Of a stretch of DNA of 64,000 nt, positions 54,839 to 64,000 are shown one piece after another. A program made the position numbers and the translations under genes. Source of the DNA: Lacticaseibacillus pabuli (GTDB taxonomy: Bacteria; Bacillota; Bacilli; Lactobacillales; Lactobacillaceae); the NCBI RefSeq assembly GCF_028736235.1, contig NZ_CP117884.1, forward strand, positions 2,484,253 to 2,548,252, given 5' to 3'. Below the pieces are notes generated by a model, which saw nothing but the letters and a program-made list of their open reading frames with translations, searched no databases and was not told the origin of the DNA. The first letter of the stretch is position 1, and each line of letters begins with the position of its first letter.

Positions 54839-56023
54839 ATGGAAAACACAACCACAACAACTAAGCGCAGCAGCGCCACCTTGACCCTGCTCGCACTCGC
54901 ACTGAGCGCCTTTGCCATCGGAATGACCGAATTCATCTCGGTCGGCGTTATGCCACTCATCATTAAAACTTTCGGCATCAGCCTGAGTACCGGCGGCCTG
55001 GCCGTCTCCGTTTACGCAGCTGGTATCATGGTCGGCGCACCGCTATTGACCGCGGTCACCGGTCGCCTGCCTCGTAAGACCTTGCTGCTTGCAGTCATGG
55101 GTACTTTCATCGCGGGTAACCTACTGACAGCAATCGCGCCTAGCTTCATCATTTTATTGGCCGGCCGTGTCGTTGCCTCATTCGCACACGGACTGTTCAT
55201 GTCAGTGGCCACCGTCATTGCATCTAGTGTGGTCGCTGAAAACCGCCGCGCCTCTGCAATTGCCACGATGTTCACCGGCCTAACCGTCGCAACTGTGACT
55301 GGTGTGCCACTGGGAACTTTCATTGCTCAGCACGCGAGCTGGCGTGTGGCCTTCACCTTCATCGCCGCACTCGGTGTGTTGGCACTCATCGCCAACTTCC
55401 TGCTCGTGCCAAACGATCTGCCAGAACCCGTTGCTGGTAAGCGTGGTGCCATTGTGCGCCTGCTCAAGGACTCCCGGATTCGTTCCGGTATGATTATCAC
55501 CGCGCTGGGCTACGGCGCTAGTTTCCCCGTTTACACCTACATGAGCGCCGTGTTGACGCGCCAAGGCTGGGGTGCGAGCGCCAGCGTCATCATCCTGCTG
55601 GTTTACGGGCTCGCCGTTGCCATTGGGAACACGCTCGGCGGACGTCTGGCTAACCACAACCCATTGCGTGCACTGAGCTACATGTTTGCCGCACTGACCG
55701 TCGTGATGGTTGCCATGCTCTTCGGACTTGCCAACAGCACCGTTGGCCTCGTGCTGATCCTCCTGATGGGTCTGCTGGCCTTCATGAACGTGCCGGGTCT
55801 CCAGCTGTTCACGATGCAAGAGGCCGAAGCCAAGCTGCCAGGCGACTCGCAGATGGCCTCTGCGTTCAACATCGCAGCCTTTAACGTCGGCATCATGATC
55901 GGCTCTTTCGGTGGTGGTCAGCTGCTCAGCCACTTTGGCCTGTTCAGCACCCCAATCGCCGGTATCATCATGGGATTGCTTGCGCTGGGAATGACCCTGC
56001 GTTTGATGAAAACTAATAAGTAG
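54839..56023 (+). CDS. MFS transporter, DHA1 family exporter
   Basis: 394 residues with twelve membrane helices. AIGMTEFISVGVMPLI in helix 1 and the motif LPRKTLLL (loop 2-3) are typical of the sugar-efflux/drug-efflux AraJ-like branch. It probably exports toxic compounds or sugars. GGGAGG stands 7 bases before the ATG. Divergent HxlR gene and operators suggest inducible expression. Confidence 0.9.
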   Translation: MENTTTTTKRSSATLTLLALALSAFAIGMTEFISVGVMPLIIKTFGISLSTGGLAVSVYAAGIMVGAPLLTAVTGRLPRKTLLLAVMGTFIAGNLLTAIAPSFIILLAGRVVASFAHGLFMSVATVIASSVVAENRRASAIATMFTGLTVATVTGVPLGTFIAQHASWRVAFTFIAALGVLALIANFLLVPNDLPEPVAGKRGAIVRLLKDSRIRSGMIITALGYGASFPVYTYMSAVLTRQGWGASASVIILLVYGLAVAIGNTLGGRLANHNPLRALSYMFAALTVVMVAMLFGLANSTVGLVLILLMGLLAFMNVPGLQLFTMQEAEAKLPGDSQMASAFNIAAFNVGIMIGSFGGGQLLSHFGLFSTPIAGIIMGLLALGMTLRLMKTNK

Positions 56024-56027
56024 TACG

Positions 56028-56061
56028 CAAACGCCCGCAAGCCAACACTTGCGGGCGTTTC
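56028..56061. terminator. Terminator between MFS gene and convergent unknown gene
   Basis: AAACGCCCGCAAG-CCAACA-CTTGCGGGCGTTT, symmetrical and usable in both directions. Confidence 0.88.
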
Positions 56062-56067
56062 TGTATC

Positions 56068-56748
56068 CTATTCATCTTCCGCTGCAGGCCCAATCACGTG
56101 CAGGGTCTTCTCTGGTGGGTAAGGCGCATCATCGGGCTGGTAGTAGTTCACGTCAGTCACCGTCACGACGCGCTCCTGCTTGTCAGGTCCGACTGGCACA
56201 ATCACGCGGTCACCCCGCTCGTAGTCGTCCGTGTCGGCGATGTAGTTATAATCCTGGCCACCGTCCTCAAACTCGACGGTAAGGTAAATCAAATCACCCG
56301 GTTGCATCTGCGGTTTGAACCGGTCATTTTCGAAGGTTTCGCCTAAGCCGAGTTGGTACATGGCATAGGTCATAATTTGCAGAATATCTGCCCAATCCGC
56401 GGGCACATCCCCGGCAACGTACGTCCCTTTTTCACGGATAAGGCTCCCATCCGCATAGCGCACCTTGAGCTCATAGGTGGGATCATCGCCATTGGTAACC
56501 GGCGTCGACTTATCATCCGAATCCGGCTTGGCGTAATCCAGCTGCGACAACGCGTTAATCAGGGCGGGGATGATTTGCAGGTTCGTCACCCGCGTAAACG
56601 CGTCGCCGCTGACGTAGCGCTGACTATAATCAACGCGAAACTGCTTGGCACTGATGATTAGTCTTTCATCGTTATGATTCTTTTCGTCCACCAGGTGCAG
56701 TTCCAGACGGTCAATCAGTAACAGATCCATATCATCGTCTTCAGCCAT
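56068..56748 (-). CDS. Conserved cytoplasmic protein of unknown function
   Basis: 226 acidic residues without signal or membrane segment. The C-terminal third has a beta-rich block (DRVIVPVGPDKQERVVTV, YYQPDDAPYPPEKTLHVI) that looks conserved in type, but I cannot name the family. ATG 56748 has GGGGTG 6 bases upstream; an in-frame TTG at 56787 is less likely because a TATAAT box lies immediately before it. Confidence 0.72.
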   Translation of the reverse strand: MAEDDDMDLLLIDRLELHLVDEKNHNDERLIISAKQFRVDYSQRYVSGDAFTRVTNLQIIPALINALSQLDYAKPDSDDKSTPVTNGDDPTYELKVRYADGSLIREKGTYVAGDVPADWADILQIMTYAMYQLGLGETFENDRFKPQMQPGDLIYLTVEFEDGGQDYNYIADTDDYERGDRVIVPVGPDKQERVVTVTDVNYYQPDDAPYPPEKTLHVIGPAAEDE

Positions 56749-56865
56749 CACGTTCACCCCATTCATCTTTCGTACGATTAAACTCAATTATAGTCAATTC
56801 GGGGACGACGTAATAGCCCTGGCGAATATTGATTAAATTGTACAAAATAATTTGGATTGTTGTGC

Positions 56866-57492
56866 CTACTGAGCCGCAGAAACCTTAATGGCAGCCTGCC
56901 GGTAGTCGGCCTCGTGGTGTAGCATCTCCGCAACCACAACGGGCAAGGTCCCCAGACTGATGGGGCCACCCGAAACAGGCTGGTCGACCGCGTCCAAGAC
57001 GGCGTGCTGAATCGTCTGCTCGTACTGGAAGAAGTGCACCATGAGCAAAGTGCTCTGTAGCCCTGCCGCCGTGATGATGTCCGCCGCAGCCCGCTGGTTG
57101 GCCACGTAGCTCTTCTCTGTGGCCGCATCAAAGCCAAAGTCAGCCGCGAGTTTGTACCCAGCAGGCGTAATCTGGTCGTCGTAAATCTGAAACTGTGTTG
57201 TCCAGAACAGACGTTGCACGTTCGCATCCCGCATTGCGTTAATGACGGCAGTCGCAAAGGCATCCACCTTGGACGGGCCAAGCGTTGAAAAGACCACATC
57301 GACGTCCTGCATCGCCGCGGATAAATCAGCCACGTTCAACGCATCCCCGACCACATGCTCAACAAAGTCAGGATAAACAACGCCAGGCTTGCCGCGGTCA
57401 AAGGCCCGAATAGTCACATCAGGGAGCGGTGCCAATTGATTGACAACCGCCTGACCCAAAGCACCTGAACTACCTAATATCAATATTTTCAT
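56866..57492 (-). CDS. NAD(P)-binding (NmrA/SDR-a type) protein
   Basis: 208 residues with Rossmann motif MKILILGSSGALGQAV and a following VFSTLGPSKVDAF segment. Proteins of this kind include NAD(P)H-binding oxidoreductases and regulators without the SDR catalytic Tyr-Lys pair; no clear YxxxK is visible. Start ATG 57492, with GGAGG 8 bases upstream. Confidence 0.87.
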   Translation of the reverse strand: MKILILGSSGALGQAVVNQLAPLPDVTIRAFDRGKPGVVYPDFVEHVVGDALNVADLSAAMQDVDVVFSTLGPSKVDAFATAVINAMRDANVQRLFWTTQFQIYDDQITPAGYKLAADFGFDAATEKSYVANQRAAADIITAAGLQSTLLMVHFFQYEQTIQHAVLDAVDQPVSGGPISLGTLPVVVAEMLHHEADYRQAAIKVSAAQ

Positions 57493-57563
57493 AACATCCG
57501 CCTCCACAAAGTACGATCATCATAACCGCCGCCGTGATGAAATGCAACGAACGCCACCACATG

Positions 57564-57601
57564 CAAACAGGGCCAACCCGCAACCGCGGATTGACCCTGT
57601 C
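57564..57601 (-). terminator. Hairpin after gyrA
   Basis: Minus strand ACAGGGTCAATCCGC / GCGGGTTGGCCCTGT with only three following T residues; weak terminator. Confidence 0.55.
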
Positions 57602-57609
57602 ATTACTGC

Positions 57610-60249
57610 TTATTCGTTTGAATCGTCCGTATCATCGGATGTGTCATCAGTCGACGCATCCTGGTCATCCTCGGCCCGGTGCAAGAGTTCCTGCACTTGG
57701 TCGTCAGTCTGACCATCAACGTGATCGGTTGGCACATCACCGGCTGGTTGGTCGCCAGTTGGTTGGCCGTCAGTTGGCTGCGTCCCGTCTGGCGTATCGC
57801 CATCTGGTTCGTCGTCTTCTGGCGCCACCTTAGCCATCGTCGCAACGGCACTGCCGTCGTCAACGCGGATGAGGCGAACCCCAATTGCGGCACGACCCGT
57901 TTCGGAAACGTCCTTGACGTGGAAACGAATCATGACCCCGGCGTCGGTGACAACCAAGATATCTTCGGTGCCATCAACCGTCGTGATCCCGGACAGCGCC
58001 CCGTTCTTGGTAGTGATGTTGGCGGTCTTAATCCCCTTACCACCACGGCCTTTGACTGGGTATTCGCTGACAGGCGTGCGCTTCCCATACCCCTTTTCGG
58101 AGATGGTGAAGACGTCGCGGCCCTCGCGCATGAGGTCACTGCCGACAACGTAATCGCCGTCGCGCAGGTTCATCCCCCGTACACCCGCTGCGGAACGGCC
58201 CATTGAGCGGACCGCGTCTTCGCGGAAGGTGACCGAGTAACCGTTGTGGCTCCCAATCATGATGACATCATCGCCATCAGTCAGGAGAACGTTATCCAGC
58301 TGGTCGCCATCGTGGAGGTTCAGCGCAATCAGACCATTGCTACGGATGTTGGCAAACTCTGCCACTGGTGTCCGCTTAACGGTCCCACGCTGCGTCACGA
58401 AGAACAAGAAGTGGTCGCTCTGGCGATCCCGAGGCACGTTAATCACGGCCTGAATCTTGTCGCCGGAACTAATCCCGAGCAAGTTAACGATTGGAATCCC
58501 CTTGGCGGTACGGCCGTACTCAGGAATCTCGTAACCCTTGGAGCGGAAGACCTTGCCCTGGTTCGTGAAGAACAGCAGGGTATCGTGGGTCGAGGTGGTA
58601 ATGAGGTGCTCCATGAAGTCATCATCATGGACGCCCATCCCCTGAATCCCGCGGCCACCACGGTTTTGGGTCTTGAACTCATCCTGTGGCAAACGCTTGA
58701 CGTAACCATTGTGGGTGAGTGCGACAACGACCTGTTCTTCTTCAATCAGGTCTTCGTCTTCAATCGACAGAACGTCGCCAACACGCAGCTCAGTCCGGCG
58801 CTTGTCGCCAAACTTGTTCTGAATATCGAGCAGTTCCTGGTAGATGATTTGGTTGATGCGTTCTGGTTTAGCCAAGATGTCCTGGTAATCCGCAATCGCT
58901 TCGCGGACGTCCTTCAACTCGTTTTCAACCTTCTCGCGTTCCAAACCGGTCAGACGAACCAGACGCATGTCCAGAATGGCCTGACTCTGCTTGTCGGACA
59001 AGTTGAACTTATCCATCAAGATAGTCTTGGCCTGATCCCCAGTCTGGCTGCTCCGGATGATATTGATGATTTCATCAATGTGATCCAGCGCGATGTGCAA
59101 ACCTTCCAGGATGTGTTCACGTGCCTGTGCCTTCTTCAAATCAAAGGCTGTCCGGCGACGAACCACGTCTTCTTGGTGAACTAGGTAGTACTGAAGAATT
59201 TCCTTGAGAGACAAGGTCTTTGGCGCGCCATTCACAATCGCAACCATGTTGAAGCTGAAGCCCGTTTGCAGCGGGGTCATCTTGTACAGGTTGTTCAGAA
59301 TGACATTCGCAGAAACATCGCGGCGCACGTCAATGACAACGCGCATCCCGTCACGGTCAGATTCATCGTTAACATCGGTGATGCCTTCGACCTTCTTGTC
59401 GCGCGCGAGCTCGGCAATCCGTTCAACCATCTTGGCCTTGTTGACCATGTATGGAATTTCGGTGACGATAATCCGTTCCTTGCCTGACTTGTCCTGCGTA
59501 ATGTCGACCTTGGCACGTTCGGTGATGGTGCCTTGACCCGTTTCGTAAGCCTTCCGAATGCCGGCCTTACCAAGCACTACGCCCCCAGTTGGGAAGTCAG
59601 GGCCAGGCAAGACGGTCATCAAATCAGCAACGGTTGCATCAGGGTTATCCATCAACATGTGGATGGCGGAAATGACTTCTGCCAAGTTGTGTGGTGGAAT
59701 GTTCGTCGTCATCCCGACGGCAATCCCGGTCGCCCCGTTAACGAGCAAGTTAGGGAACCGTGCTGGCAGAACGACAGGTTCGCGTTCGGTACCATCATAG
59801 TTATCCTGCCAGTCGATGGTGTCCTTGTTGATATCACGGAGCATCTCGACTGAAATCTTGCTCATCCGGGCTTCGGTATAACGCATGGCGGCGGCACCGT
59901 CACCATCGACGGAACCAAAGTTACCATGCCCATCAACGAGCATGTAACGGTAGGAGAAGTCCTGCGCCATGCGGACCATCCCTTCGTAAATCGAAGAGTC
60001 ACCATGGGGGTGATACTTACCCATGACATCCCCAACAATACGTGCGGACTTCTTGTATGGTTTTTCTGGTGAAACACCCAGTTCGTTCATGCCGTAGAGA
60101 ATACGACGTTGAACAGGCTTGAGCCCGTCACGAACGTCTGGCAATGCCCGGGCCACGATAACGGACATCGCGTACTCGAGGAACGATTTTTTCATGGTCG
60201 GGCCGAGATCGACTGTCTCGATGCGGTGGTCTTGATTATCCAAATCCAT
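57610..60249 (-). CDS. gyrA: DNA gyrase subunit A
   Basis: 879 residues. The breakage-reunion domain contains the active-site Tyr in RYTEARMSK and the quinolone-resistance region ([17 protein letters not shown]; Ser-Ser and Glu at the drug-contact sites, i.e. a susceptible-type sequence). The six-bladed C-terminal domain wraps DNA ([11 protein letters not shown] is the GyrA box). The last 75 residues form an acidic, Asp/Thr/Pro/Gly-rich tail with [17 protein letters not shown] repeats, longer than in many relatives. The ATG has a distant GGGAG. It is separated from gyrB by 357 bases containing two repeat elements instead of the usual short gap. Confidence 0.98.
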   Translation of the reverse strand: MDLDNQDHRIETVDLGPTMKKSFLEYAMSVIVARALPDVRDGLKPVQRRILYGMNELGVSPEKPYKKSARIVGDVMGKYHPHGDSSIYEGMVRMAQDFSYRYMLVDGHGNFGSVDGDGAAAMRYTEARMSKISVEMLRDINKDTIDWQDNYDGTEREPVVLPARFPNLLVNGATGIAVGMTTNIPPHNLAEVISAIHMLMDNPDATVADLMTVLPGPDFPTGGVVLGKAGIRKAYETGQGTITERAKVDITQDKSGKERIIVTEIPYMVNKAKMVERIAELARDKKVEGITDVNDESDRDGMRVVIDVRRDVSANVILNNLYKMTPLQTGFSFNMVAIVNGAPKTLSLKEILQYYLVHQEDVVRRRTAFDLKKAQAREHILEGLHIALDHIDEIINIIRSSQTGDQAKTILMDKFNLSDKQSQAILDMRLVRLTGLEREKVENELKDVREAIADYQDILAKPERINQIIYQELLDIQNKFGDKRRTELRVGDVLSIEDEDLIEEEQVVVALTHNGYVKRLPQDEFKTQNRGGRGIQGMGVHDDDFMEHLITTSTHDTLLFFTNQGKVFRSKGYEIPEYGRTAKGIPIVNLLGISSGDKIQAVINVPRDRQSDHFLFFVTQRGTVKRTPVAEFANIRSNGLIALNLHDGDQLDNVLLTDGDDVIMIGSHNGYSVTFREDAVRSMGRSAAGVRGMNLRDGDYVVGSDLMREGRDVFTISEKGYGKRTPVSEYPVKGRGGKGIKTANITTKNGALSGITTVDGTEDILVVTDAGVMIRFHVKDVSETGRAAIGVRLIRVDDGSAVATMAKVAPEDDEPDGDTPDGTQPTDGQPTGDQPAGDVPTDHVDGQTDDQVQELLHRAEDDQDASTDDTSDDTDDSNE

Positions 60250-60340
60250 TTGTCGTACTTACTCCCTTTCTGTTGAAACTTAGTGCTTGGTTTAAGAGAT
60301 CATAATTTTGAGTTGATGTGATGCAGTCGGCGGTGAGACG

Positions 60341-60473
60341 TGCCCCTCCGCACACTGCCTAGAACGGCTGCGGGGCGCAGAAGTCTGCGGCTAACACACT
60401 TTAGACATAGACCAGCAAAGAACGCTGGCCCATGCCTAAAGCGCGTTAGTCCTCAACTTCTGAACGCGCCCCT
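60341..60473 (+). repeat. Structured intergenic repeat family 2, copy B
   Basis: Nearly identical to copy A. Paired segments: GGGGCGC/GCGCCCC, AGAAGT/ACTTCT, CTAAC/GTTAG, CTTTAG/CTAAAG and CCAGC-AAAGAAC-GCTGG. It is directly followed by copy C. Confidence 0.9.
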
Positions 60474-60608
60474 TCGCACACTGCCTAGAACGGCTACAGG
60501 GCGCAGGAGTCTGCGCTTAACATGTTTCTGGTCTTGACCAGCAAAGACCGCTGGCCAAAACCAGAAACCCGTTAATGCTCAACTCCTAAGCGCGCCCTTT
60601 CGCACACT
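60474..60608 (+). repeat. Structured intergenic repeat family 2, copy C
   Basis: Same fold as A and B with compensated changes: GGGCGC/GCGCCC, AGGAGT/ACTCCT, TTAAC/GTTAA, GTTTCTGGT/ACCAGAAAC, apical CCAGC-AAAGACC-GCTGG. It ends at the gyrB stop codon region. Confidence 0.9.
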
Positions 60609-62571
60609 ATGCATCAATATTCTTCGCATCCACAAACACGGCGTTGTCCTCAATGAACTTCCGGCGAGGTTCAACCTTATCGCCCATGAGCACTTCGAAG
60701 ACGTCGCTCACGTCACTCGCATCCTCAGGTGAAACCCTGAGCAAGCGGCGGTTTTCTGGATTCATGGTTGTGTCCCAAAGCTGGGTCGCATCCATTTCAC
60801 CAAGACCCTTGTACCGCTGGATTTCAGGCTTTGGAGATGGTGGCAACTGGCCGAGCAAGTCTTCCAGTTCAGCATCCGTGTCGATGTAACGCATCATCTT
60901 GCCCTGACGAACCCGGTACAGAGGTGGCTGCGCGATGTAGACGTAGCCGGCATCTAGGACGGGCCGCAGGTAACGGTAAATCAGCGTCAGCAGCAGCGTG
61001 CGAATGTGGGCGCCATCGACATCGGCATCGGTCATGATGATCAGCTTGTGGTAGCGGGCCTTGCTAATGTCAAAGTCCTCACCAAAGCCGGTCCCCATGG
61101 CCGTAAATAGCGTCCGAATTTCTTCGTTCGCCAAGATGCGTTCCATGCTGGCCTTTTCAACGTTCAGGATTTTCCCACGAATTGGCAGGATGGCCTGGGT
61201 CAAACGACTCCGGCCGGACTTGGCGGAACCACCAGCGGAATCCCCTTCGACGATGAACAATTCAGAGATTGCTGGATCCTTGCTTGAGTTATCCGCCAAC
61301 TTACCTGGCAGGTTGGAGATTTCCAAACCACTCTTGCGGCGGGTAACTTCACGTGCCCGCTTGGCAGCCAGACGCGCCTTGCTTGCGAGCATCGCTTTGT
61401 CGATGATCAGTTTGCCGGCGTCTGGGTGCTCCATCAGGTACTTGTTAAAGTGCTCGCTGAAAATCCGGTCCGTTGCGGTACGGGCATCGGAGTTTCCCAA
61501 CTTGGTCTTGGTTTGCCCTTCGTACTGTGGATCTGGGTGCTTGATGGAGACAACCGCAGTCATCCCTTCACGCACGTCATCCCCGGACAACGCATCATCG
61601 TTGGCCTTTAGCGCGCCCTGTTTACGGGCGTACGCGTTGATAACACGGGTCAAAGCAGCCTTGAACCCAGCCTCATGCGTCCCACCTTCGTAGGTATGGA
61701 TGTTGTTGGCAAAGGTCAACAGCTGACTCGCATACCCGTCCGTGTACTGCAGGGAGACTTCGACGGTAATGCCGTTCTCCTGGCCTTCAACGTAGATCGG
61801 GTCAGGTAAAATCGTGTTCTTACCCTTATCGAGGTATTCAACGTAGTGCCGAATCCCACCTTCATAGTGGAACTCGAGCTTTTCGGCCGTATCTTTGCGC
61901 TTATCCGTGAAGGTCAAACGCAGACCCTTGTTCAGGAAGGCCAGTTCACGAATCCGGGTGACCAGAATCTTGTCGTCAAAGACGGTCGTTTCGGTAAAGA
62001 TATCTGGATCTGGGACGAAGTGGACCTTGGTCCCATGCTGGAAGTCTTCGGGTGCAGGACCAATGATGTACATGGCCTTGTCGACCTTGCCGCGTTTGAA
62101 GGTAATGCCGTAGAGCTTACCGTTACGGGAAACTTCGACTTCAACGTGGGTGGACAGGGCGTTCACAACGGAAGCCCCAACCCCGTGCAGACCACCGGAT
62201 ACCTTGTACCCGCCGCCGCCGAACTTACCCCCGGCGTGCAGGATGGTGTAGACCGTTTCAAGTGCTGGGCGACCCGTCTTCTTTTGGATATCGACTGGAA
62301 TCCCGCGCCCATCATCGGTGACGGTCACAGAGTTGTCGGGTTCGACGACGACGTTGATGGTGCTGGCAAAACCGGCGAGGGCTTCGTCAATCCCGTTATC
62401 GATGATTTCCCAAACCAGGTGGTGTAAACCTTGTGGGCCGGTTGACCCGATGTACATCCCGGGACGTTTCCGGACCGCTTCAAGTCCTTCGAGAACCTGG
62501 ATTTGACTGGCGTCGTACTCAGCGGCACGCTCAGCCTTGGTCTCTTGCTTTTCATCCTTCTTATCGCTCAA
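60607..62571 (-). CDS. gyrB: DNA gyrase subunit B
   Basis: 654 residues. The GHKL ATPase domain ([35 protein letters not shown]), transducer and TOPRIM domain ([23 protein letters not shown]) are complete. With GyrA it introduces negative supercoils. The start is TTG 62571 with AAGGAGG 7 bases upstream. The C-terminal end ([19 protein letters not shown]) is normal. Confidence 0.98.
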   Translation of the reverse strand: MSDKKDEKQETKAERAAEYDASQIQVLEGLEAVRKRPGMYIGSTGPQGLHHLVWEIIDNGIDEALAGFASTINVVVEPDNSVTVTDDGRGIPVDIQKKTGRPALETVYTILHAGGKFGGGGYKVSGGLHGVGASVVNALSTHVEVEVSRNGKLYGITFKRGKVDKAMYIIGPAPEDFQHGTKVHFVPDPDIFTETTVFDDKILVTRIRELAFLNKGLRLTFTDKRKDTAEKLEFHYEGGIRHYVEYLDKGKNTILPDPIYVEGQENGITVEVSLQYTDGYASQLLTFANNIHTYEGGTHEAGFKAALTRVINAYARKQGALKANDDALSGDDVREGMTAVVSIKHPDPQYEGQTKTKLGNSDARTATDRIFSEHFNKYLMEHPDAGKLIIDKAMLASKARLAAKRAREVTRRKSGLEISNLPGKLADNSSKDPAISELFIVEGDSAGGSAKSGRSRLTQAILPIRGKILNVEKASMERILANEEIRTLFTAMGTGFGEDFDISKARYHKLIIMTDADVDGAHIRTLLLTLIYRYLRPVLDAGYVYIAQPPLYRVRQGKMMRYIDTDAELEDLLGQLPPSPKPEIQRYKGLGEMDATQLWDTTMNPENRRLLRVSPEDASDVSDVFEVLMGDKVEPRRKFIEDNAVFVDAKNIDA

Positions 62572-62583
62572 GGTGAATCCTCC

Positions 62584-63702
62584 TTACGCTTCTTGATGCA
62601 ACGTTCCCGCCTCGACGGTAAATACAGCCGGTGCCTGGATTATTTCCCGGGCAATACCGCTCAAACTCGTCGTGGTGAGGAAGGTTTGCACTTTGTTTTC
62701 AATGGCCTTCAGCAAGTGCGTCTGGCGATTGTCATCCAGTTCGGACAACACATCATCCAGCAGCAGCACAGGATATTCCCCTGTCTCTTGCTTCATTAGG
62801 TCGATTTCTGCCAATTTAACGGCGAGTGCCGCGGTGCGCTGCTGACCCTGACTGCCATATGTGGCAACGTCCAGGTCGTTGACGATAAACTGCACGTCGT
62901 CGCGGTGTGGCCCAATCAGGCTCGTGCCTTGATCGATTTCACGCGGGCGGTGCTTTTTGTACAGCGCGCTCAGGGCGACCGTCGCACTTGCGGCATCCCC
63001 CTGTTGTTCGGCGTGCACCTGACTGCTATATCGCAACGTCAGCTGCTCGAGGCCACGACTGATTTGGCCGTGGATGATCCCCGCGTAGTGCCCCATGTCC
63101 TGGATAAGTTTGGCGCGAGCGGCCACAATCTTGCCACCCGCGTCGCTCAGTTGGTCTGTGAGGACATCGAGATATACCGTGTCGTGTGCCTGGTGCATCC
63201 GCAACTGCTTGAGATACGCATTCCGCTGTTTCAGTACCGTCTTGTACGTGGCCAAGTTGGCGAGATAACTCGCACTCATCTGACCAAACTCCATATCGAT
63301 GAAGCGCCGGCGCAAGGCCGGACTCCCCTTGACCAAGTTCAGGTCTTCCGGGGCAAACAAGATGACGTTCAACTTGCCGAGGTACTGCGACAGGCGCGGT
63401 GCCTCGATACGGTTGACCCGCGCCCGCTTGCCTGCGCTCGAAATGACGAGGCGCAGGTCCGCAGTTCCGTTATCGCGAACGACGCGACCATCAATGCGGG
63501 CAAACTCAGTGCCGAAACGAATCAGGTCTTTGTCGTTGTTGGTGCGGTGGCTACGGGTCAGGGCGAGGACGTAAATACTCTCAAGCAGGTTCGTCTTGCC
63601 CTGGGCGTTGGACCCGATCAAGACGTTAACTTGCGGTGAAAATTCGGCTGCGGCTGTTTCGTAATTGCGATAGTCGTGTAACTGCAGCTTCTGCAAGTAC
63701 AT
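62584..63702 (-). CDS. recF: DNA replication and repair protein RecF
   Basis: 372 residues. Walker A (GSNAQGKTNLLESIY), signature (TYGSQGQQRTAALAVKLAE) and Walker B (YPVLLLDDVLSELDDNRQ) are present. RecF loads RecA at gaps with RecO and RecR. It overlaps the yaaA stop by one base and precedes gyrB by 12 bases. Confidence 0.97.
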   Translation of the reverse strand: MYLQKLQLHDYRNYETAAAEFSPQVNVLIGSNAQGKTNLLESIYVLALTRSHRTNNDKDLIRFGTEFARIDGRVVRDNGTADLRLVISSAGKRARVNRIEAPRLSQYLGKLNVILFAPEDLNLVKGSPALRRRFIDMEFGQMSASYLANLATYKTVLKQRNAYLKQLRMHQAHDTVYLDVLTDQLSDAGGKIVAARAKLIQDMGHYAGIIHGQISRGLEQLTLRYSSQVHAEQQGDAASATVALSALYKKHRPREIDQGTSLIGPHRDDVQFIVNDLDVATYGSQGQQRTAALAVKLAEIDLMKQETGEYPVLLLDDVLSELDDNRQTHLLKAIENKVQTFLTTTSLSGIAREIIQAPAVFTVEAGTLHQEA

Positions 63703-63920
63703 TAGATGGCCACAACGATTGTGAATTGAGTGCCGTCTGGGAGTGTCACCACATCGCCAGAGTCCAGTTTACGGCCGCGCCTGTTATCGTCTTCGCCGTT
63801 AACTTGCACGGTATTTTCACGCAGAAACCATTTAGCAGCGCCACCCGTATCGATGATGCCAGTCTCCTTCAGCGCTTGCCCCAGCGTGATCTGCGGCGTG
63901 TGAATGGTGATTTCTTGCAT
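63702..63920 (-). CDS. yaaA: S4-domain protein YaaA
   Basis: 72 residues, an RNA-binding S4 domain (ITLGQALKETGIIDTGGAAK, VQVNGEDDNRRGRKLDSGDVV). It occupies the standard position between dnaN and recF. GGGAG stands 9 bases before the ATG. Confidence 0.93.
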   Translation of the reverse strand: MQEITIHTPQITLGQALKETGIIDTGGAAKWFLRENTVQVNGEDDNRRGRKLDSGDVVTLPDGTQFTIVVAI

Positions 63921-63954
63921 TCATTTTCACTCCCTTACTTACGTTGCTTTTCCG

Positions 63955-63987
63955 TGTCATTGCGGGGATCACAGTCCGCAAATGACA
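63955..63987. other. Hairpin upstream of yaaA
   Basis: TGTCATTGCGG / CCGCAAATGACA can pair around a ten-base loop but lacks a T-run. dnaN is expected to end just beyond the window; no coding sequence of it is recognisable here. Confidence 0.4.
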
Positions 63988-64000
63988 GCATTCTACTTGT

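Overview
This is a 64 kb piece of the chromosome of a low-GC-lineage but GC-moderate Gram-positive bacterium, most likely a member of the Lactobacillaceae. The evidence is the replication-origin gene block yaaA-recF-gyrB-gyrA, the rpsF-ssb-rpsR, gdpP-rplI and dnaB genes, strong AGGAGG ribosome binding sites, frequent TTG and GTG starts, LPXTG-type surface proteins, a GH1 phospho-glucosidase and fused substrate-binding/permease amino acid importers. I cannot name the species. oriC and dnaA/dnaN should lie just beyond the right end, so replication runs right to left and the core genes on the minus strand are co-directional with the fork.

Layout, left to right. 0-3.2 kb: end of a sensor kinase and a BceAB-type peptide-resistance ABC transporter. 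3.3-4.8 kb: a 'sunset'-domain protein overlapping a DNA-entry nuclease. 4.8-10 kb: a 1711-residue cell-wall-anchored adhesin with Cna-B repeats. 10.3-12.8 kb: dnaB and an unknown protein with duplicated modules. 12.9-16.3 kb: TetR-controlled ABC exporter with a well-defined promoter/operator. 16.3-17.3 kb: intergenic DNA with two DnaA boxes and a small membrane protein gene broken by a stop codon. 17.5-21.5 kb: GntR regulator with 6-phospho-beta-glucosidase, an acetyltransferase, and a uracil-DNA-glycosylase-like gene. 21.6-25.7 kb: secreted CAP protein, rplI, gdpP. 25.9-35.9 kb: DMT permease, lipoprotein, two amino acid importer fusions around one ATPase, a repeat-module secreted protein, RsgA GTPase, fructosamine-kinase-like protein. 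36-44.2 kb: flavin disulfide reductase, MucBP-like LPXTG protein, ABC transporter, a manganese/zinc importer whose ATPase gene is frameshifted, and a lone Phd/YefM antitoxin. 44.4-49.6 kb: a complete 5S-23S-16S rRNA operon on the minus strand without tRNA genes in the spacer and with tandem promoters. 49.6-57.5 kb: AraC regulator, HAD phosphatase, rpsF-ssb-rpsR, oxidoreductase, HxlR regulator divergent from an MFS exporter, small enzymes. 57.6-63.9 kb: gyrA, gyrB, recF, yaaA.

The most interesting content is non-coding. Two families of intergenic repeats fold into elaborate structures, and the differences between copies are compensated across the stems. Family 1 (about 205-227 bp, three copies: 22872-23098, 27829-28033 inverted, 28268-28473) is a long basal stem closing three hairpins with conserved loops. 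Family 2 (about 135 bp, copies at 54632-54780 inverted, 60341-60473, 60474-60608, plus a relic at 16184-16243) is one extended irregular hairpin with a conserved GC-rich linker. Two copies sit between gyrB and gyrA. The compensated changes argue for selection on RNA or cruciform structure rather than chance repeats. Other points of note are the split nuclease, the nonsense and frameshift mutations, and a structured leader with a 19-codon ORF ahead of rsgA.
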